Origin: Thiomicrorhabdus cannonii
GTDB taxonomy: Bacteria > Pseudomonadota > Gammaproteobacteria > Thiomicrospirales > Thiomicrospiraceae
DNA: 64,000 nt
NCBI RefSeq assembly: GCF_013391695.1
Contig: NZ_JACBGH010000001.1
Location: 248,001-312,000, forward strand
Reading direction: 5' to 3'
How positions within the stretch are numbered: the first letter of the stretch is position 1; each line of letters opens with the position of its first letter. The translations under genes were made by a program, and so were the position numbers. Below the pieces are notes generated by a model. The model made no database searches and was not told the origin of the DNA. It worked only from the letters and a program-made list of their open reading frames with translations. Of the stretch, positions 34,857 through 43,147 are shown in pieces.

Positions 34857-35681
34857 TTATTGCAGCAGCTGCATCACATTCTGTGACATCTGGTTGGCTT
34901 GACTTAGCATGCTCATGCCGGCCTGTTGAAGTACTTGTGTACGTGCCAGGTTGGCAGACTCTTTGGCAAAGTCGGCGTCCATGATGCGTGAGCGCGAGGC
35001 GCTCATGTTTTCGTTCACGTTGTTGAGGTTGCTGACCGTGCTTTCCAGACGGTTTTGCAAGGCACCCCATTTGGCGCGAATGGTGTTGATATTGGATAGG
35101 TCTGCATCAATCGCCGTCAATGCGGCCGATGCACCGGCAACTGTTGAGATGGTGTCGCCTGCCACACTTAACGCCGCTGAGTTGAAGTCAAAGGTGGAGA
35201 TGGTGATTTTGTTGTTCACTCCCTTTTCCCAACCAGCATGAATCACAACGGAGGCATTGGTGCCGTCCATCAGAGATGTTTCGTTGAATTTGGTGGTGTT
35301 GGCGATACGGTCTATCTCGGTGCGCAACTGGGTGAATTCGGCGTGCATCTGCGTGCGGTTTTCGTTGCTGTAGGTGCCGTTAAGCGATTGCACACCAAGC
35401 TCGCGCATACGCTGCAACATGGAGACGATTTCTTCACTCGCTCCATCCAGGGTTTGCAGCATGGAGATGCCGTCATTGGCATTACGCATGGCCATATCTG
35501 TACCGCGGATCTGGGTGGTCATGCCGGTGGTGACCGCCAGGCCCGCCGCGTCATCTGCGGCTTTGTTGATGCGCAGCCCGGAGGTCAGACGCTCCATAGC
35601 CGTTTTTTGTTCGGATGAGGTTTGATCCAAAATACGCACTGCGTTGATGGATCCCATATTTGTGTTGATTACCATTGCCAT
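34857..35681 (-). CDS. fliC: Flagellin B1
   Basis: Type B flagellin of 274 residues (start MAMVINTNMGSINAVRILDQ, end SQANQMSQNVMQLLQ). The protein is identical to B3 at 38861-39685, and the DNA differs by only about two silent bases. It is the first gene of a two-gene unit with A1. A sigma28 promoter lies 80 bp upstream, and the leader holds a small TGTTA/TAACA hairpin. The central region, about residues 120-190, lacks D2/D3 domains. Confidence 0.95.
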   Translation of the reverse strand: MAMVINTNMGSINAVRILDQTSSEQKTAMERLTSGLRINKAADDAAGLAVTTGMTTQIRGTDMAMRNANDGISMLQTLDGASEEIVSMLQRMRELGVQSLNGTYSNENRTQMHAEFTQLRTEIDRIANTTKFNETSLMDGTNASVVIHAGWEKGVNNKITISTFDFNSAALSVAGDTISTVAGASAALTAIDADLSNINTIRAKWGALQNRLESTVSNLNNVNENMSASRSRIMDADFAKESANLARTQVLQQAGMSMLSQANQMSQNVMQLLQ

Positions 35682-35760
35682 GATAAGTCTCCTTGTGTCT
35701 GTGTATTTTGTCGCTTTGTTATTTTTAACAGTGAGGCGATGTTTCCCGCCTTCAATCTAT

Positions 35761-35786
35761 TTATCGGCCTGCAAAAAATTACTTTA
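35761..35786 (-). promoter_or_regulatory. Sigma28 promoter of flagellin B1-A1
   Basis: The minus strand reads TAAAGTAA, 10 bases, GCCGATAA, a near-perfect FliA site. It lies about 80 bp upstream of B1 and just downstream of the terminator of the A2 gene. Confidence 0.88.
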
Positions 35787-35802
35787 GATTTTTTTCATCA
35801 AT

Positions 35803-35839
35803 AAAAAAAAAGCCGTGTCAATCAATTGATTGAACGGCT
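35803..35839 (-). terminator. Terminator after flagellin A2
   Basis: On the minus strand AGCCGT pairs with ACGGCT around the palindrome TCAATCAATTGATTGA, and a run of T residues follows. It lies about 115 bp after the A2 stop and directly before the B1 promoter. Confidence 0.8.
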
Positions 35840-35954
35840 AAACACACAAGGGAAACGTTTTAATCTAACCTCTACCCGCTCAGGCAAGAAAAGTACAGGT
35901 TAGATCCCTGAGAACTCAGTAATACTTAACCGGGTTCTCAGGCAACCAAACGGA

Positions 35955-36776
35955 TTATCTCAACAAAGACAACACATTCTGCGAGTTCTGGTTGGCTTGG
36001 CTCAACATGCTCATACCGGCCTGTTGAAGTACTTGTGTACGTGCCAAGTTGGCCGATTCACGCGCAAAGTCCGCATCCTGAATACGTGAACGCGAAGCAT
36101 TGATGTTCTCGTTGACGTTGCTCAGGTTGCTGATCGTGCTTTCCAGACGGTTCTGCAAGGCACCCCATTTGGCGCGCTGGGTATTGATATTGCTCAGCAA
36201 ACCATCCACTGAAGTGATCGCCAACGAGGCATTAGCGACTGTGGTAATATCTCTGGCATCCAATGCACTGCCCGTGCCGCGGATGTTGAAAGTAGATACG
36301 TTTATCTTGTTATTTGCACCCTTTTCCCAACCCACGTGCAGCGAAACGACTGTGGCGGTACTACCAATCACAACTTCGTTGAATTTGGTGGTCTGCCCTA
36401 CACGTTTAATTTCCGCCGCCAACTGCTGGAACTCAGAATCCATCTGGGCACGGTTCTCGGCACTGTAAGTTCCGTTCAATGACTGCACGCCCAGCTCACG
36501 CATACGCTGCATCATATTGACGACTTCTTCCATCGCCCCGTCCTGCGTCTGAATTAACGAGATACCGTCATTCGCGTTACGAATCGCCTGATCTGTTCCC
36601 CTAATCTGCGTGGTCATACCGGTGGTCACCGCCAAGCCTGCCGCATCGTCCGCCGCACGGTTGATACGCAAACCCGAAGTCAGTCGCTCCATCGCAACCG
36701 ATTGCTCGCGGCTTGTCGCATCCAGAATGCGGTTGGCGTTGATGGCTCCCATATTGGTGTTGATTACCATTGCCAT
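35955..36776 (-). CDS. fliC: Flagellin A2
   Basis: Type A flagellin of 273 residues, second gene of the B2-A2 pair. The first 115 and last 80 residues match A1 and A3 almost exactly, while about 65 central residues (for example VVIGSTATVVSLHVGWEKG and GTGSALDARDITTV) differ. This pattern suggests recombination holding the ends alike while the surface region diverges. A terminator follows about 115 bp downstream. Confidence 0.95.
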   Translation of the reverse strand: MAMVINTNMGAINANRILDATSREQSVAMERLTSGLRINRAADDAAGLAVTTGMTTQIRGTDQAIRNANDGISLIQTQDGAMEEVVNMMQRMRELGVQSLNGTYSAENRAQMDSEFQQLAAEIKRVGQTTKFNEVVIGSTATVVSLHVGWEKGANNKINVSTFNIRGTGSALDARDITTVANASLAITSVDGLLSNINTQRAKWGALQNRLESTISNLSNVNENINASRSRIQDADFARESANLARTQVLQQAGMSMLSQANQNSQNVLSLLR

Positions 36777-36836
36777 GTCTTTTCTCCTTTTTTAACTTAG
36801 CCGCTTTTGTTAAGCGACTTCTTTGCGTTTAAAAAC

Positions 36837-36851
36837 CATCGCACGGCGATG
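36837..36851 (-). promoter_or_regulatory. Intercistronic hairpin, B2-A2
   Basis: Same stem as in the other pairs (CATCGC/GCGATG) with a different three-base loop, followed on the minus strand by GTTTTT. Conservation of stem with change in loop suggests function, but the copies are recent. Confidence 0.55.
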
Positions 36852-36887
36852 ACTTTTTAACTGCTCTTGGGGATTCAGCCGCCTATT

Positions 36888-37727
36888 TTATTGCAGCAGC
36901 TGCATCACATTCTGTGACATCTGGTTGGCTTGACTTAGCATGCTCATGCCGGCCTGTTGAAGTACTTGTGTACGTGCCAGGTTGGCAGACTCTTTGGCAA
37001 AGTCGGCGTCCATGATGCGCGAGCGCGCCGCGCTCATGTTTTCGTTCACGTTATTGAGGTTGCTGACCGTGCTTTCCAGACGGTTTTGCAAGGCACCCCA
37101 TTTGGCTCGAATGGTATTGATGTTGCTCATTTTTTGATCCAACACATTCAAGGTAGCCGAGGCGTGCGATACTTTTGCAAGACCCAATGTACTTGCCACA
37201 AGACTTCCGCCCAAATTACTCACGTTAAAGACAGGAATTTGAATTTTGTTATTAGAGCCTTTTTCCCAACCCGCATGAATCTTGATGGAGCCGGCCGTTG
37301 AGGCAGAACCGTTCATCAACGGCGTTTCGTTGAATTTGGTGGTCTGGCCAACGCGCTGAATTTCGGCAGCCAACTGATCGTATTCGGCATTCATTTGTGC
37401 GCGGTTATCGTCACTATAAGTACCGTTAAGCGATTGCACACCCAGTTCTCGCATACGCTGAAGCATATTGACGACCTCTTCCATGGCACCGTCCATGGTT
37501 TGTGTCAGACTGATACCGTCATTGACGTTGCGTATCGCCATATCTGTACCACGAATCTGGGTAGTCATACCGGTGGTGACCGCCAGGCCCGCCGCGTCAT
37601 CTGCGGCTTTGTTGATGCGCAGTCCGGATGTCAGGCGCTCCATAGCTGTTTTTTGTTCGGATGAAGTTTGATCCAAAATACGCACTGCGTTGATGGATCC
37701 CATATTTGTGTTGATTACCATTGCCAT
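36888..37727 (-). CDS. fliC: Flagellin B2
   Basis: Type B flagellin, 279 residues, first gene of the B2-A2 pair. Its ends match B1 and B3, but its centre (about 118-195, with GSASTAGSIKIHAGWEKGSN and VSNLGGSLVASTLGLAKV) is its own. It is the most divergent of the three B copies. A sigma28 promoter lies about 80 bp upstream, with a leader closely similar to that of B1. Confidence 0.95.
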   Translation of the reverse strand: MAMVINTNMGSINAVRILDQTSSEQKTAMERLTSGLRINKAADDAAGLAVTTGMTTQIRGTDMAIRNVNDGISLTQTMDGAMEEVVNMLQRMRELGVQSLNGTYSDDNRAQMNAEYDQLAAEIQRVGQTTKFNETPLMNGSASTAGSIKIHAGWEKGSNNKIQIPVFNVSNLGGSLVASTLGLAKVSHASATLNVLDQKMSNINTIRAKWGALQNRLESTVSNLNNVNENMSAARSRIMDADFAKESANLARTQVLQQAGMSMLSQANQMSQNVMQLLQ

Positions 37728-37806
37728 GATAAGTCTCCTTGTGTCTGTGTATTTTGTCGCTTTGTTATTGTTAACAGTGAGGCGATGTTTCCCGCCTTCA
37801 ATCTAT

Positions 37807-37832
37807 GTATCGGCTTGCGCGTCAGAACTTTA
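37807..37832 (-). promoter_or_regulatory. Sigma28 promoter of flagellin B2-A2
   Basis: The minus strand reads TAAAGTTC, 10 bases, GCCGATAC. Spacing is identical to the B1 and B3 sites, with one change in the -10 element. Confidence 0.82.
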
Positions 37833-37843
37833 AGCTTTTTTTT

Positions 37844-37884
37844 GAAATAAAAAAAAGCCACCGAATTCACTGCAATCCGGTGGC
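37844..37884 (-). terminator. Terminator after flagellin A3
   Basis: On the minus strand GCCACCG pairs with CGGTGGC around a 14-base loop and is followed by a run of T residues. It lies 35 bp after the A3 stop, immediately before the B2 promoter. Confidence 0.85.
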
Positions 37885-37918
37885 CTTGTGAATGGCCCAG
37901 CTATTGGCGTATCAATAC

Positions 37919-38749
37919 TTAGCGCAATAGAGACAACACATTCTGCGAGTTCTGGTTGGCTTGGCTCAACATGCTCATACCGGCCTGTTGAAGTACTTGT
38001 GTACGTGCCAAGTTGGCCGATTCACGCGCAAAGTCCGCATCCTGAATACGTGAACGCGAAGCATTGATGTTCTCGTTAACGTTGCTCAGGTTGCTGATCG
38101 TGCTTTCCAGACGGTTCTGCAAGGCACCCCATTTGGCGCGCTGGGTATTGATGTTGGACAGATCCTGATCGATCGCCGCAATAGCCGCAGACGCCTGAGA
38201 AACCTTGCCGATACTGACGGTACCTGAGCCTGCATTCAACGCAGCAGCACTGAAATTTTTCATAGAAACCGTGATTCTATTATTAGCGCCTTTTTCCCAG
38301 CCAACGTGCAGACTAACTGCAGTGTTACTGCCATTCATAACGGCAACTTCGTTGAACTTAGTGGTTTTGGCGACGCGGTTGATTTCACCTTGTAGCTGTT
38401 TAAACTCCGCATTCATCTGGGCACGGTTCTCGGCACTGTAAGTTCCGTTCAATGACTGCACGCCCAGCTCACGCATACGCTGCATCATATTGACGATTTC
38501 CTCTGTAGCACCATCTACCGTTTGCAGCAGAGAGATACCGTCATTCGCGTTACGAATCGCCTGATCCGTCCCCTTGATCTGCGTGGTCATACCGGTGGTC
38601 ACCGCCAAGCCTGCCGCATCGTCCGCTGCACGGTTGATACGCAAACCCGAAGTCAGTCGCTCCATCGCAACCGATTGCTCGCGGCTTGTCGCATCCAGAA
38701 TGCGGTTGGCGTTGATGGCTCCCATATTGGTGTTGATTACCATTGCCAT
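37919..38749 (-). CDS. fliC: Flagellin A3
   Basis: Type A flagellin of 276 residues, second gene of the B3-A3 pair. Conserved ends match A1 and A2. The centre (about 118-195, with NGSNTAVSLHVGWEKGANNR and NAGSGTVSIGKVSQ) is distinct, and residues 75-115 use different codons and residues from A1 and A2, more like type B. A strong terminator follows, so B3-A3 is a closed two-gene unit. Confidence 0.95.
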   Translation of the reverse strand: MAMVINTNMGAINANRILDATSREQSVAMERLTSGLRINRAADDAAGLAVTTGMTTQIKGTDQAIRNANDGISLLQTVDGATEEIVNMMQRMRELGVQSLNGTYSAENRAQMNAEFKQLQGEINRVAKTTKFNEVAVMNGSNTAVSLHVGWEKGANNRITVSMKNFSAAALNAGSGTVSIGKVSQASAAIAAIDQDLSNINTQRAKWGALQNRLESTISNLSNVNENINASRSRIQDADFARESANLARTQVLQQAGMSMLSQANQNSQNVLSLLR

Positions 38750-38809
38750 GTCTTTTCTCCTTTTTTAACTTGGCCGCTTTTGTTAAGCGACTTCTTTGCG
38801 TTTAAAAAC

Positions 38810-38824
38810 CATCGCACGGCGATG
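38810..38824 (-). promoter_or_regulatory. Intercistronic hairpin, B3-A3
   Basis: CATCGC and GCGATG pair around ACG or its complement, followed by GTTTTT on the minus strand. It is identical to the B2-A2 copy. Confidence 0.55.
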
Positions 38825-38860
38825 ACTTTTTAACTGCTCTTGGGGATTCAGCCGCCTATT

Positions 38861-39685
38861 TTATTGCAGCAGCTGCATCACATTCTGTGACATCTGGTTG
38901 GCTTGACTTAGCATGCTCATGCCGGCCTGTTGAAGTACTTGTGTACGTGCCAGGTTGGCAGACTCTTTGGCAAAGTCGGCGTCCATGATGCGTGAGCGCG
39001 AGGCGCTCATGTTTTCGTTCACGTTGTTGAGGTTGCTGACCGTGCTTTCCAGACGGTTTTGCAAGGCACCCCATTTGGCGCGAATGGTGTTGATATTGGA
39101 TAGGTCTGCATCAATCGCCGTCAATGCGGCCGATGCACCGGCAACTGTTGAGATGGTGTCGCCTGCCACACTTAACGCCGCTGAGTTGAAGTCAAAGGTG
39201 GAGATGGTGATTTTGTTGTTCACTCCCTTTTCCCAACCAGCATGAATCACAACGGAGGCATTGGTGCCGTCCATCAGAGATGTTTCGTTGAATTTGGTGG
39301 TGTTGGCGATACGGTCTATCTCGGTGCGCAACTGGGTGAATTCGGCGTGCATCTGCGTGCGGTTTTCGTTGCTGTAGGTGCCGTTAAGCGATTGCACACC
39401 AAGCTCGCGCATACGCTGCAACATGGAGACGATTTCTTCACTCGCTCCATCCAGGGTTTGCAGCATGGAGATGCCGTCATTGGCATTACGCATGGCCATA
39501 TCTGTACCGCGGATCTGGGTGGTCATGCCGGTGGTGACCGCCAGGCCCGCCGCGTCATCTGCGGCTTTGTTGATGCGCAGCCCGGAGGTCAGACGCTCCA
39601 TGGCCGTTTTTTGTTCGGATGAGGTTTGATCCAAAATACGCACCGCGTTGATGGATCCCATATTTGTGTTGATTACCATTGCCAT
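38861..39685 (-). CDS. fliC: Flagellin B3
   Basis: Type B flagellin of 274 residues, identical in protein sequence to B1. It is the first gene of the flagellin block, reading away from maf. Its 5' leader beyond about 20 bp differs from those of B1 and B2, although the sigma28 promoter is kept about 60 bp upstream. Protein identity with near-identical DNA implies recent duplication or gene conversion. Confidence 0.95.
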   Translation of the reverse strand: MAMVINTNMGSINAVRILDQTSSEQKTAMERLTSGLRINKAADDAAGLAVTTGMTTQIRGTDMAMRNANDGISMLQTLDGASEEIVSMLQRMRELGVQSLNGTYSNENRTQMHAEFTQLRTEIDRIANTTKFNETSLMDGTNASVVIHAGWEKGVNNKITISTFDFNSAALSVAGDTISTVAGASAALTAIDADLSNINTIRAKWGALQNRLESTVSNLNNVNENMSASRSRIMDADFAKESANLARTQVLQQAGMSMLSQANQMSQNVMQLLQ

Positions 39686-39744
39686 GATAAGTCTCCTTGT
39701 GTGGATAACGGCTTACAGACGGTATAACTCCGCTTCTGTTTAGG

Positions 39745-39770
39745 TTATCGGCACACCACGAGAATCTTTA
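39745..39770 (-). promoter_or_regulatory. Sigma28 promoter of flagellin B3-A3
   Basis: The minus strand reads TAAAGATT, 10 bases, GCCGATAA. It lies about 60 bp upstream of B3 in the 188-bp gap after maf. Confidence 0.88.
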
Positions 39771-39829
39771 GCAAAAACAATCGGACTTTAGAAAGGGCTA
39801 TAATTTCGACTAGAGGAGGGGTAATGAGG

Positions 39830-39856
39830 TGCCCATTAATCAGAAATTAACGGGCA
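39830..39856 (-). terminator. Hairpin after maf (possible terminator)
   Basis: TGCCCATTAAT and ATTAACGGGCA form an 11-bp stem with one mismatch around a five-base loop, 18 bp after the maf stop. There is no T-run on the minus strand, so termination is uncertain. Confidence 0.4.
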
Positions 39857-39873
39857 TGAAGAACTTTAGATGG

Positions 39874-42366
39874 TTAAATCTGTGCTAACAAATGCCGTGC
39901 CGTTTGATGATGCGGCGTCGCTTGCAATACGGCCTGCAATACCACCCTGGCCTGTTCAGTTTCGCCAAGCTCAATCAACTTTTGAGCATAATGAACTTTC
40001 ACTGACTCGTTTTCAGGATTTTGTTGTAGATAGAGCTTCAAGACCTCTACCGCAAAGGCTTTATGTCCAAGCAACTCCAGTAAGGAGGCATACGGAAGCA
40101 TATACTCCAACGAATAATGGCACAGCTGCTCCAATAGATTTAACGCTAATTCATCATTGTGAAGTTCGGTCGCGATATTAAGTGCTCGCTTAAGCGCCTG
40201 GTGGCGGATGGGCGCATAGTGGACACTTAAATAGGCTTGCAACGCCGTTTCTTGTGCACCCTGCAGATCATTTTTCAGTGCCAGCACAAACTCGTTCAGA
40301 TCCGTCGCTCCCTCCTGCTCATCCAGAGACTTGAGATGATCGATGGTATGCTCGATTTCAACCAGATCTTTGTTCTCATAGGCTTCAAGCGCGCGATTGA
40401 AAAGACCGGGAAGATCGCGGCTTTTTTGTTGTAAATTGGCCAGCTGAGTAGTCTGGGAAGTATTAACCAACTCGTCAAACAAAGCAGTTTGGGCTTCCAG
40501 AAGCGAATTTTGCGCTTCAGAAACAGGCGAGTGCCAGGCCTTCCAAAGATAGGCACGACCGGGCTGCTCCATGCGCTGCCATTGTTCGATGCACGCCGCC
40601 AGGTTCTCGCCCTTAAGCTCATTGATGCGCAGCTCGACCATCGACTGGGTGGTCATCAGCTCTTTATGAAACAGTTCGGCCGCCTGCATCACCGCGTTGA
40701 AAAAACCGTTCAACTGCTCTTGTATTTCATTTTGTTGCATGGCCTGTTCATCCACCAGGCTCTTGAAGTTGGTACTAAAATGCTTATGCTCATAATGAAA
40801 CAGCATATCCCCATCTTCATCAATCGCTTTGGTGATACGCTTTTTGAGTTTGAGGAACTTCTGCACTACCCTGGCCTGTTCATTCCCCTGAGGGTCAAAC
40901 ATGTTACCCACCAGCGCAACCGCCTCCTTGGCATCACGCGCAATTTCATGAAAGCGCTTCGACTGTTTTTTCAACTCCGCCAACACCGTTTTGACTTTTT
41001 TGAGGCGCTGAACTGGCGATAAGCGCAACGCATCGATCATAGCGCCAATTTCAAACTGAATTGAACGTCCTTCCAGCGTTAAATCGGCCGGTGCGACATA
41101 TTCCACTCCCTCGATTTTAGCGGAATACAGACCCAGGGTTAAAAACTGCAATCCCGGCTTTGCCTGCCGATAACGCGCCACCTGTGCTTCCAGCATCTCC
41201 CGCCCCAACGCATACATAGGCTGTGTCTGCGCCATTTCGCCGGCATTGTTTTCAACTTTCTGAATCTCATTGAAAACGAATTTACCGCCCGATTTAGCCT
41301 CATCCGATCCGGATTCAAATGCCTGCGTTCCTACAAAACACATATCCACACCGCTGAGAATAAAGGTGGAACACCCCAGTTCAAACGCCAGGTGCATAGC
41401 CGTATTGATAACGTTCGGCCCCGGAGAAGCAAAGTTTTCGGCCTCGTCATTATGCCATGGGGTTCTCTCGCCCAAATAAGCACTCACCCCAGGCCACTGG
41501 CCAAGAATTTTGGGATTGATGTGGTGACTGTGAGCCAGTAAGGCCGTATCGCTGAAATTAAAAATCCCCTTGGAGTTATCAAAACTCACATCATGAGGAT
41601 CCACGGAAACAAAAATATCCGGACGAATCCCCTCTTTAACCAGACGGCGTGCAATGCGCGCCGCCGAAAAAATAAGAACACGCTGCTGATTGGCTTTAAT
41701 CCACTCAATGGCACCATCCAATGTCGGGCCGCCGCCCAAAATTAGCGCCGTGGCACCTTCAAGACGGTTGCGCATGGTCACCATCGGCATGAGATTGTCA
41801 GCCAGATTATGCAATTGCGCATCAATGAATGGTTTGGCATTCAGCGAAATCAGCTCTTGCTTAATCAAGCGCGAATAAAGTGCTTCAACGTGCCTCCAAA
41901 GCGTATCGTAAGCAGTGCCATTCTTGGCTTCTTGTACGGCAAACGAGCGCATCAGGTGAATATTGCGGCGCACCAGATAAGGCATATACTCCACAGCAAT
42001 CTGATTCAGATCAAACGTATCACTCACCACCACAATCTGCGATTCATCGTTCTGTGCAAGCTGGGTAAGCTTGTCTTGGATCGGTTCCAATGCCGCCGGA
42101 TAATCAATCAACAGATAACGACTGTGCAACGGCAACTGAGGTTGTGCGAGCAGATATTCCAAAAACAGCCCAGAATCCGTGCCAACCACAATAAACAGGT
42201 GATCTTCTTCGCTCAGCAATTCCGGAAAAAACTGCCGATAAAGCACTTCAGACGAATGCCTGGCAAACGAGGTAGGCGTTATTTGAGGATAATAAACCTC
42301 TCCAAACTGATTGCGTTGCAACTCGCCAAATTGATTTTCCATGAGTATCCCTGTGTATTTTTTCAT
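39874..42366 (-). CDS. Maf-type flagellin glycosylation factor (DUF115) with C-terminal repeats
   Basis: This is a large motility accessory factor, a family needed to attach nonulosonic acids to flagellin and also called MptE-like for its DUF115 core. The core has ALILGGGPTLDGAIEWI (about residues 211-227), FVSVDPHD and TFILSGVDMCFVG. The C-terminal 200 residues look like TPR helices (LLEQLCHYSLEYMLPYASLLELLG, then VKVHYAQKLIELGETEQA). The start is uncertain: ATG at 42366 has AAGGAG very close, and ATG at 42342 has a weaker site. It lies between the sugar pathway and the flagellins. Confidence 0.88.
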   Translation of the reverse strand: MKKYTGILMENQFGELQRNQFGEVYYPQITPTSFARHSSEVLYRQFFPELLSEEDHLFIVVGTDSGLFLEYLLAQPQLPLHSRYLLIDYPAALEPIQDKLTQLAQNDESQIVVVSDTFDLNQIAVEYMPYLVRRNIHLMRSFAVQEAKNGTAYDTLWRHVEALYSRLIKQELISLNAKPFIDAQLHNLADNLMPMVTMRNRLEGATALILGGGPTLDGAIEWIKANQQRVLIFSAARIARRLVKEGIRPDIFVSVDPHDVSFDNSKGIFNFSDTALLAHSHHINPKILGQWPGVSAYLGERTPWHNDEAENFASPGPNVINTAMHLAFELGCSTFILSGVDMCFVGTQAFESGSDEAKSGGKFVFNEIQKVENNAGEMAQTQPMYALGREMLEAQVARYRQAKPGLQFLTLGLYSAKIEGVEYVAPADLTLEGRSIQFEIGAMIDALRLSPVQRLKKVKTVLAELKKQSKRFHEIARDAKEAVALVGNMFDPQGNEQARVVQKFLKLKKRITKAIDEDGDMLFHYEHKHFSTNFKSLVDEQAMQQNEIQEQLNGFFNAVMQAAELFHKELMTTQSMVELRINELKGENLAACIEQWQRMEQPGRAYLWKAWHSPVSEAQNSLLEAQTALFDELVNTSQTTQLANLQQKSRDLPGLFNRALEAYENKDLVEIEHTIDHLKSLDEQEGATDLNEFVLALKNDLQGAQETALQAYLSVHYAPIRHQALKRALNIATELHNDELALNLLEQLCHYSLEYMLPYASLLELLGHKAFAVEVLKLYLQQNPENESVKVHYAQKLIELGETEQARVVLQAVLQATPHHQTARHLLAQI

Positions 42367-42427
42367 TTCTCCTTGAGCAGTTTGTGCAGCACTGCGGTAC
42401 AAGGAGTACGTCTTTTATATTCTGCTT

Positions 42428-43147
42428 TTAAGATTTAGCCGCCATTTTCAAATAGGCTTCAACCTGAAAAATATCCGTCAAATCATCAACATCCACCCCG
42501 GCCACCGAGGTCATTTCAAACAAGTGTGTCTTACCCTCCACCACAAAATTGCCCTGCTGGCGCAACCAAGCGGGGGTCACAATATATAAAGCCCCGTTGA
42601 TGGCAAAATAGTTGTTGCGGTAATCCTGGCGGCGGGACACATATTTCTCCGGCTTGGCCAGGAACTGCCAACTGCCGTCTGCGTCGACCTGCATACATTT
42701 AAACGGATGCTCAATCATCGGATGCACCCCCACCAATGATTCGCATCCCTCGCGCAGAAAAACCCCCACCGCCTGATCGATATCGTGCTCGGTACGCAAC
42801 GGCGACGTGGGCTGCAGCAACACCAGCACATCCGGCAACTCGCCGCGCTCCTCCAGCCAATCAAGCGCATGCAACACCACATCAATAGTGGTGGCCTCGT
42901 CAGTGGCGAGTTCATGCGGACGCAGGTAACGCGTATCCACACCGTAACGCTCCGCAAATGCACGGATTTCGACATCTTCGGTGGACATCATCACCTGATT
43001 GATAAACCGGCTCTTCTGTGCCGCATCAAAGGTATATTGCAGCAACGGCTTGCCCATAATCGGATAAAGATTCTTCTTGGGTATGCCCTTGGAACCGCCC
43101 CTGGCCGGAATCAACCCCAGAACACGCCTCGCATTTGCTTCACTCAT
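42428..43147 (-). CDS. legF: CMP-nonulosonate (probably CMP-legionaminate) synthetase
   Basis: The enzyme activates a sialic-acid-like sugar with CTP. The N-terminal motif GLIPARGGSKGIPKKNLYPI and the later LLQPTSPLRTEHDID are typical of NeuA/LegF cytidylyltransferases. Which sugar it uses cannot be read from this alone; the neighbouring legB, C, H, I and G genes point to legionaminic acid. Its ATG overlaps the ptmE stop by 4 bp. It is the last step of the pathway before transfer by Maf. Confidence 0.88.
   Translation of the reverse strand: MSEANARRVLGLIPARGGSKGIPKKNLYPIMGKPLLQYTFDAAQKSRFINQVMMSTEDVEIRAFAERYGVDTRYLRPHELATDEATTIDVVLHALDWLEERGELPDVLVLLQPTSPLRTEHDIDQAVGVFLREGCESLVGVHPMIEHPFKCMQVDADGSWQFLAKPEKYVSRRQDYRNNYFAINGALYIVTPAWLRQQGNFVVEGKTHLFEMTSVAGVDVDDLTDIFQVEAYLKMAAKS

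Noticed and set aside
33975-38980. Extra repeat copies in the flagellin genes (CCGGCCTGTTGAAG)
   Set aside because: They encode the conserved QQAG of the flagellin C-terminus and lack the AAACTC flank, so codon choice explains them.
39949-40885. GAACAGGCC matches in maf (39951 and about 40872), as in legC near 53891
   Set aside because: They end in AGGG or ACCC, not CGGG, and simply encode EQA. They were not counted as repeat copies.
41167-41176. GCCGATAA on the plus strand inside maf
   Set aside because: The nearest TAAA is 22 bases away, too far for a FliA promoter.
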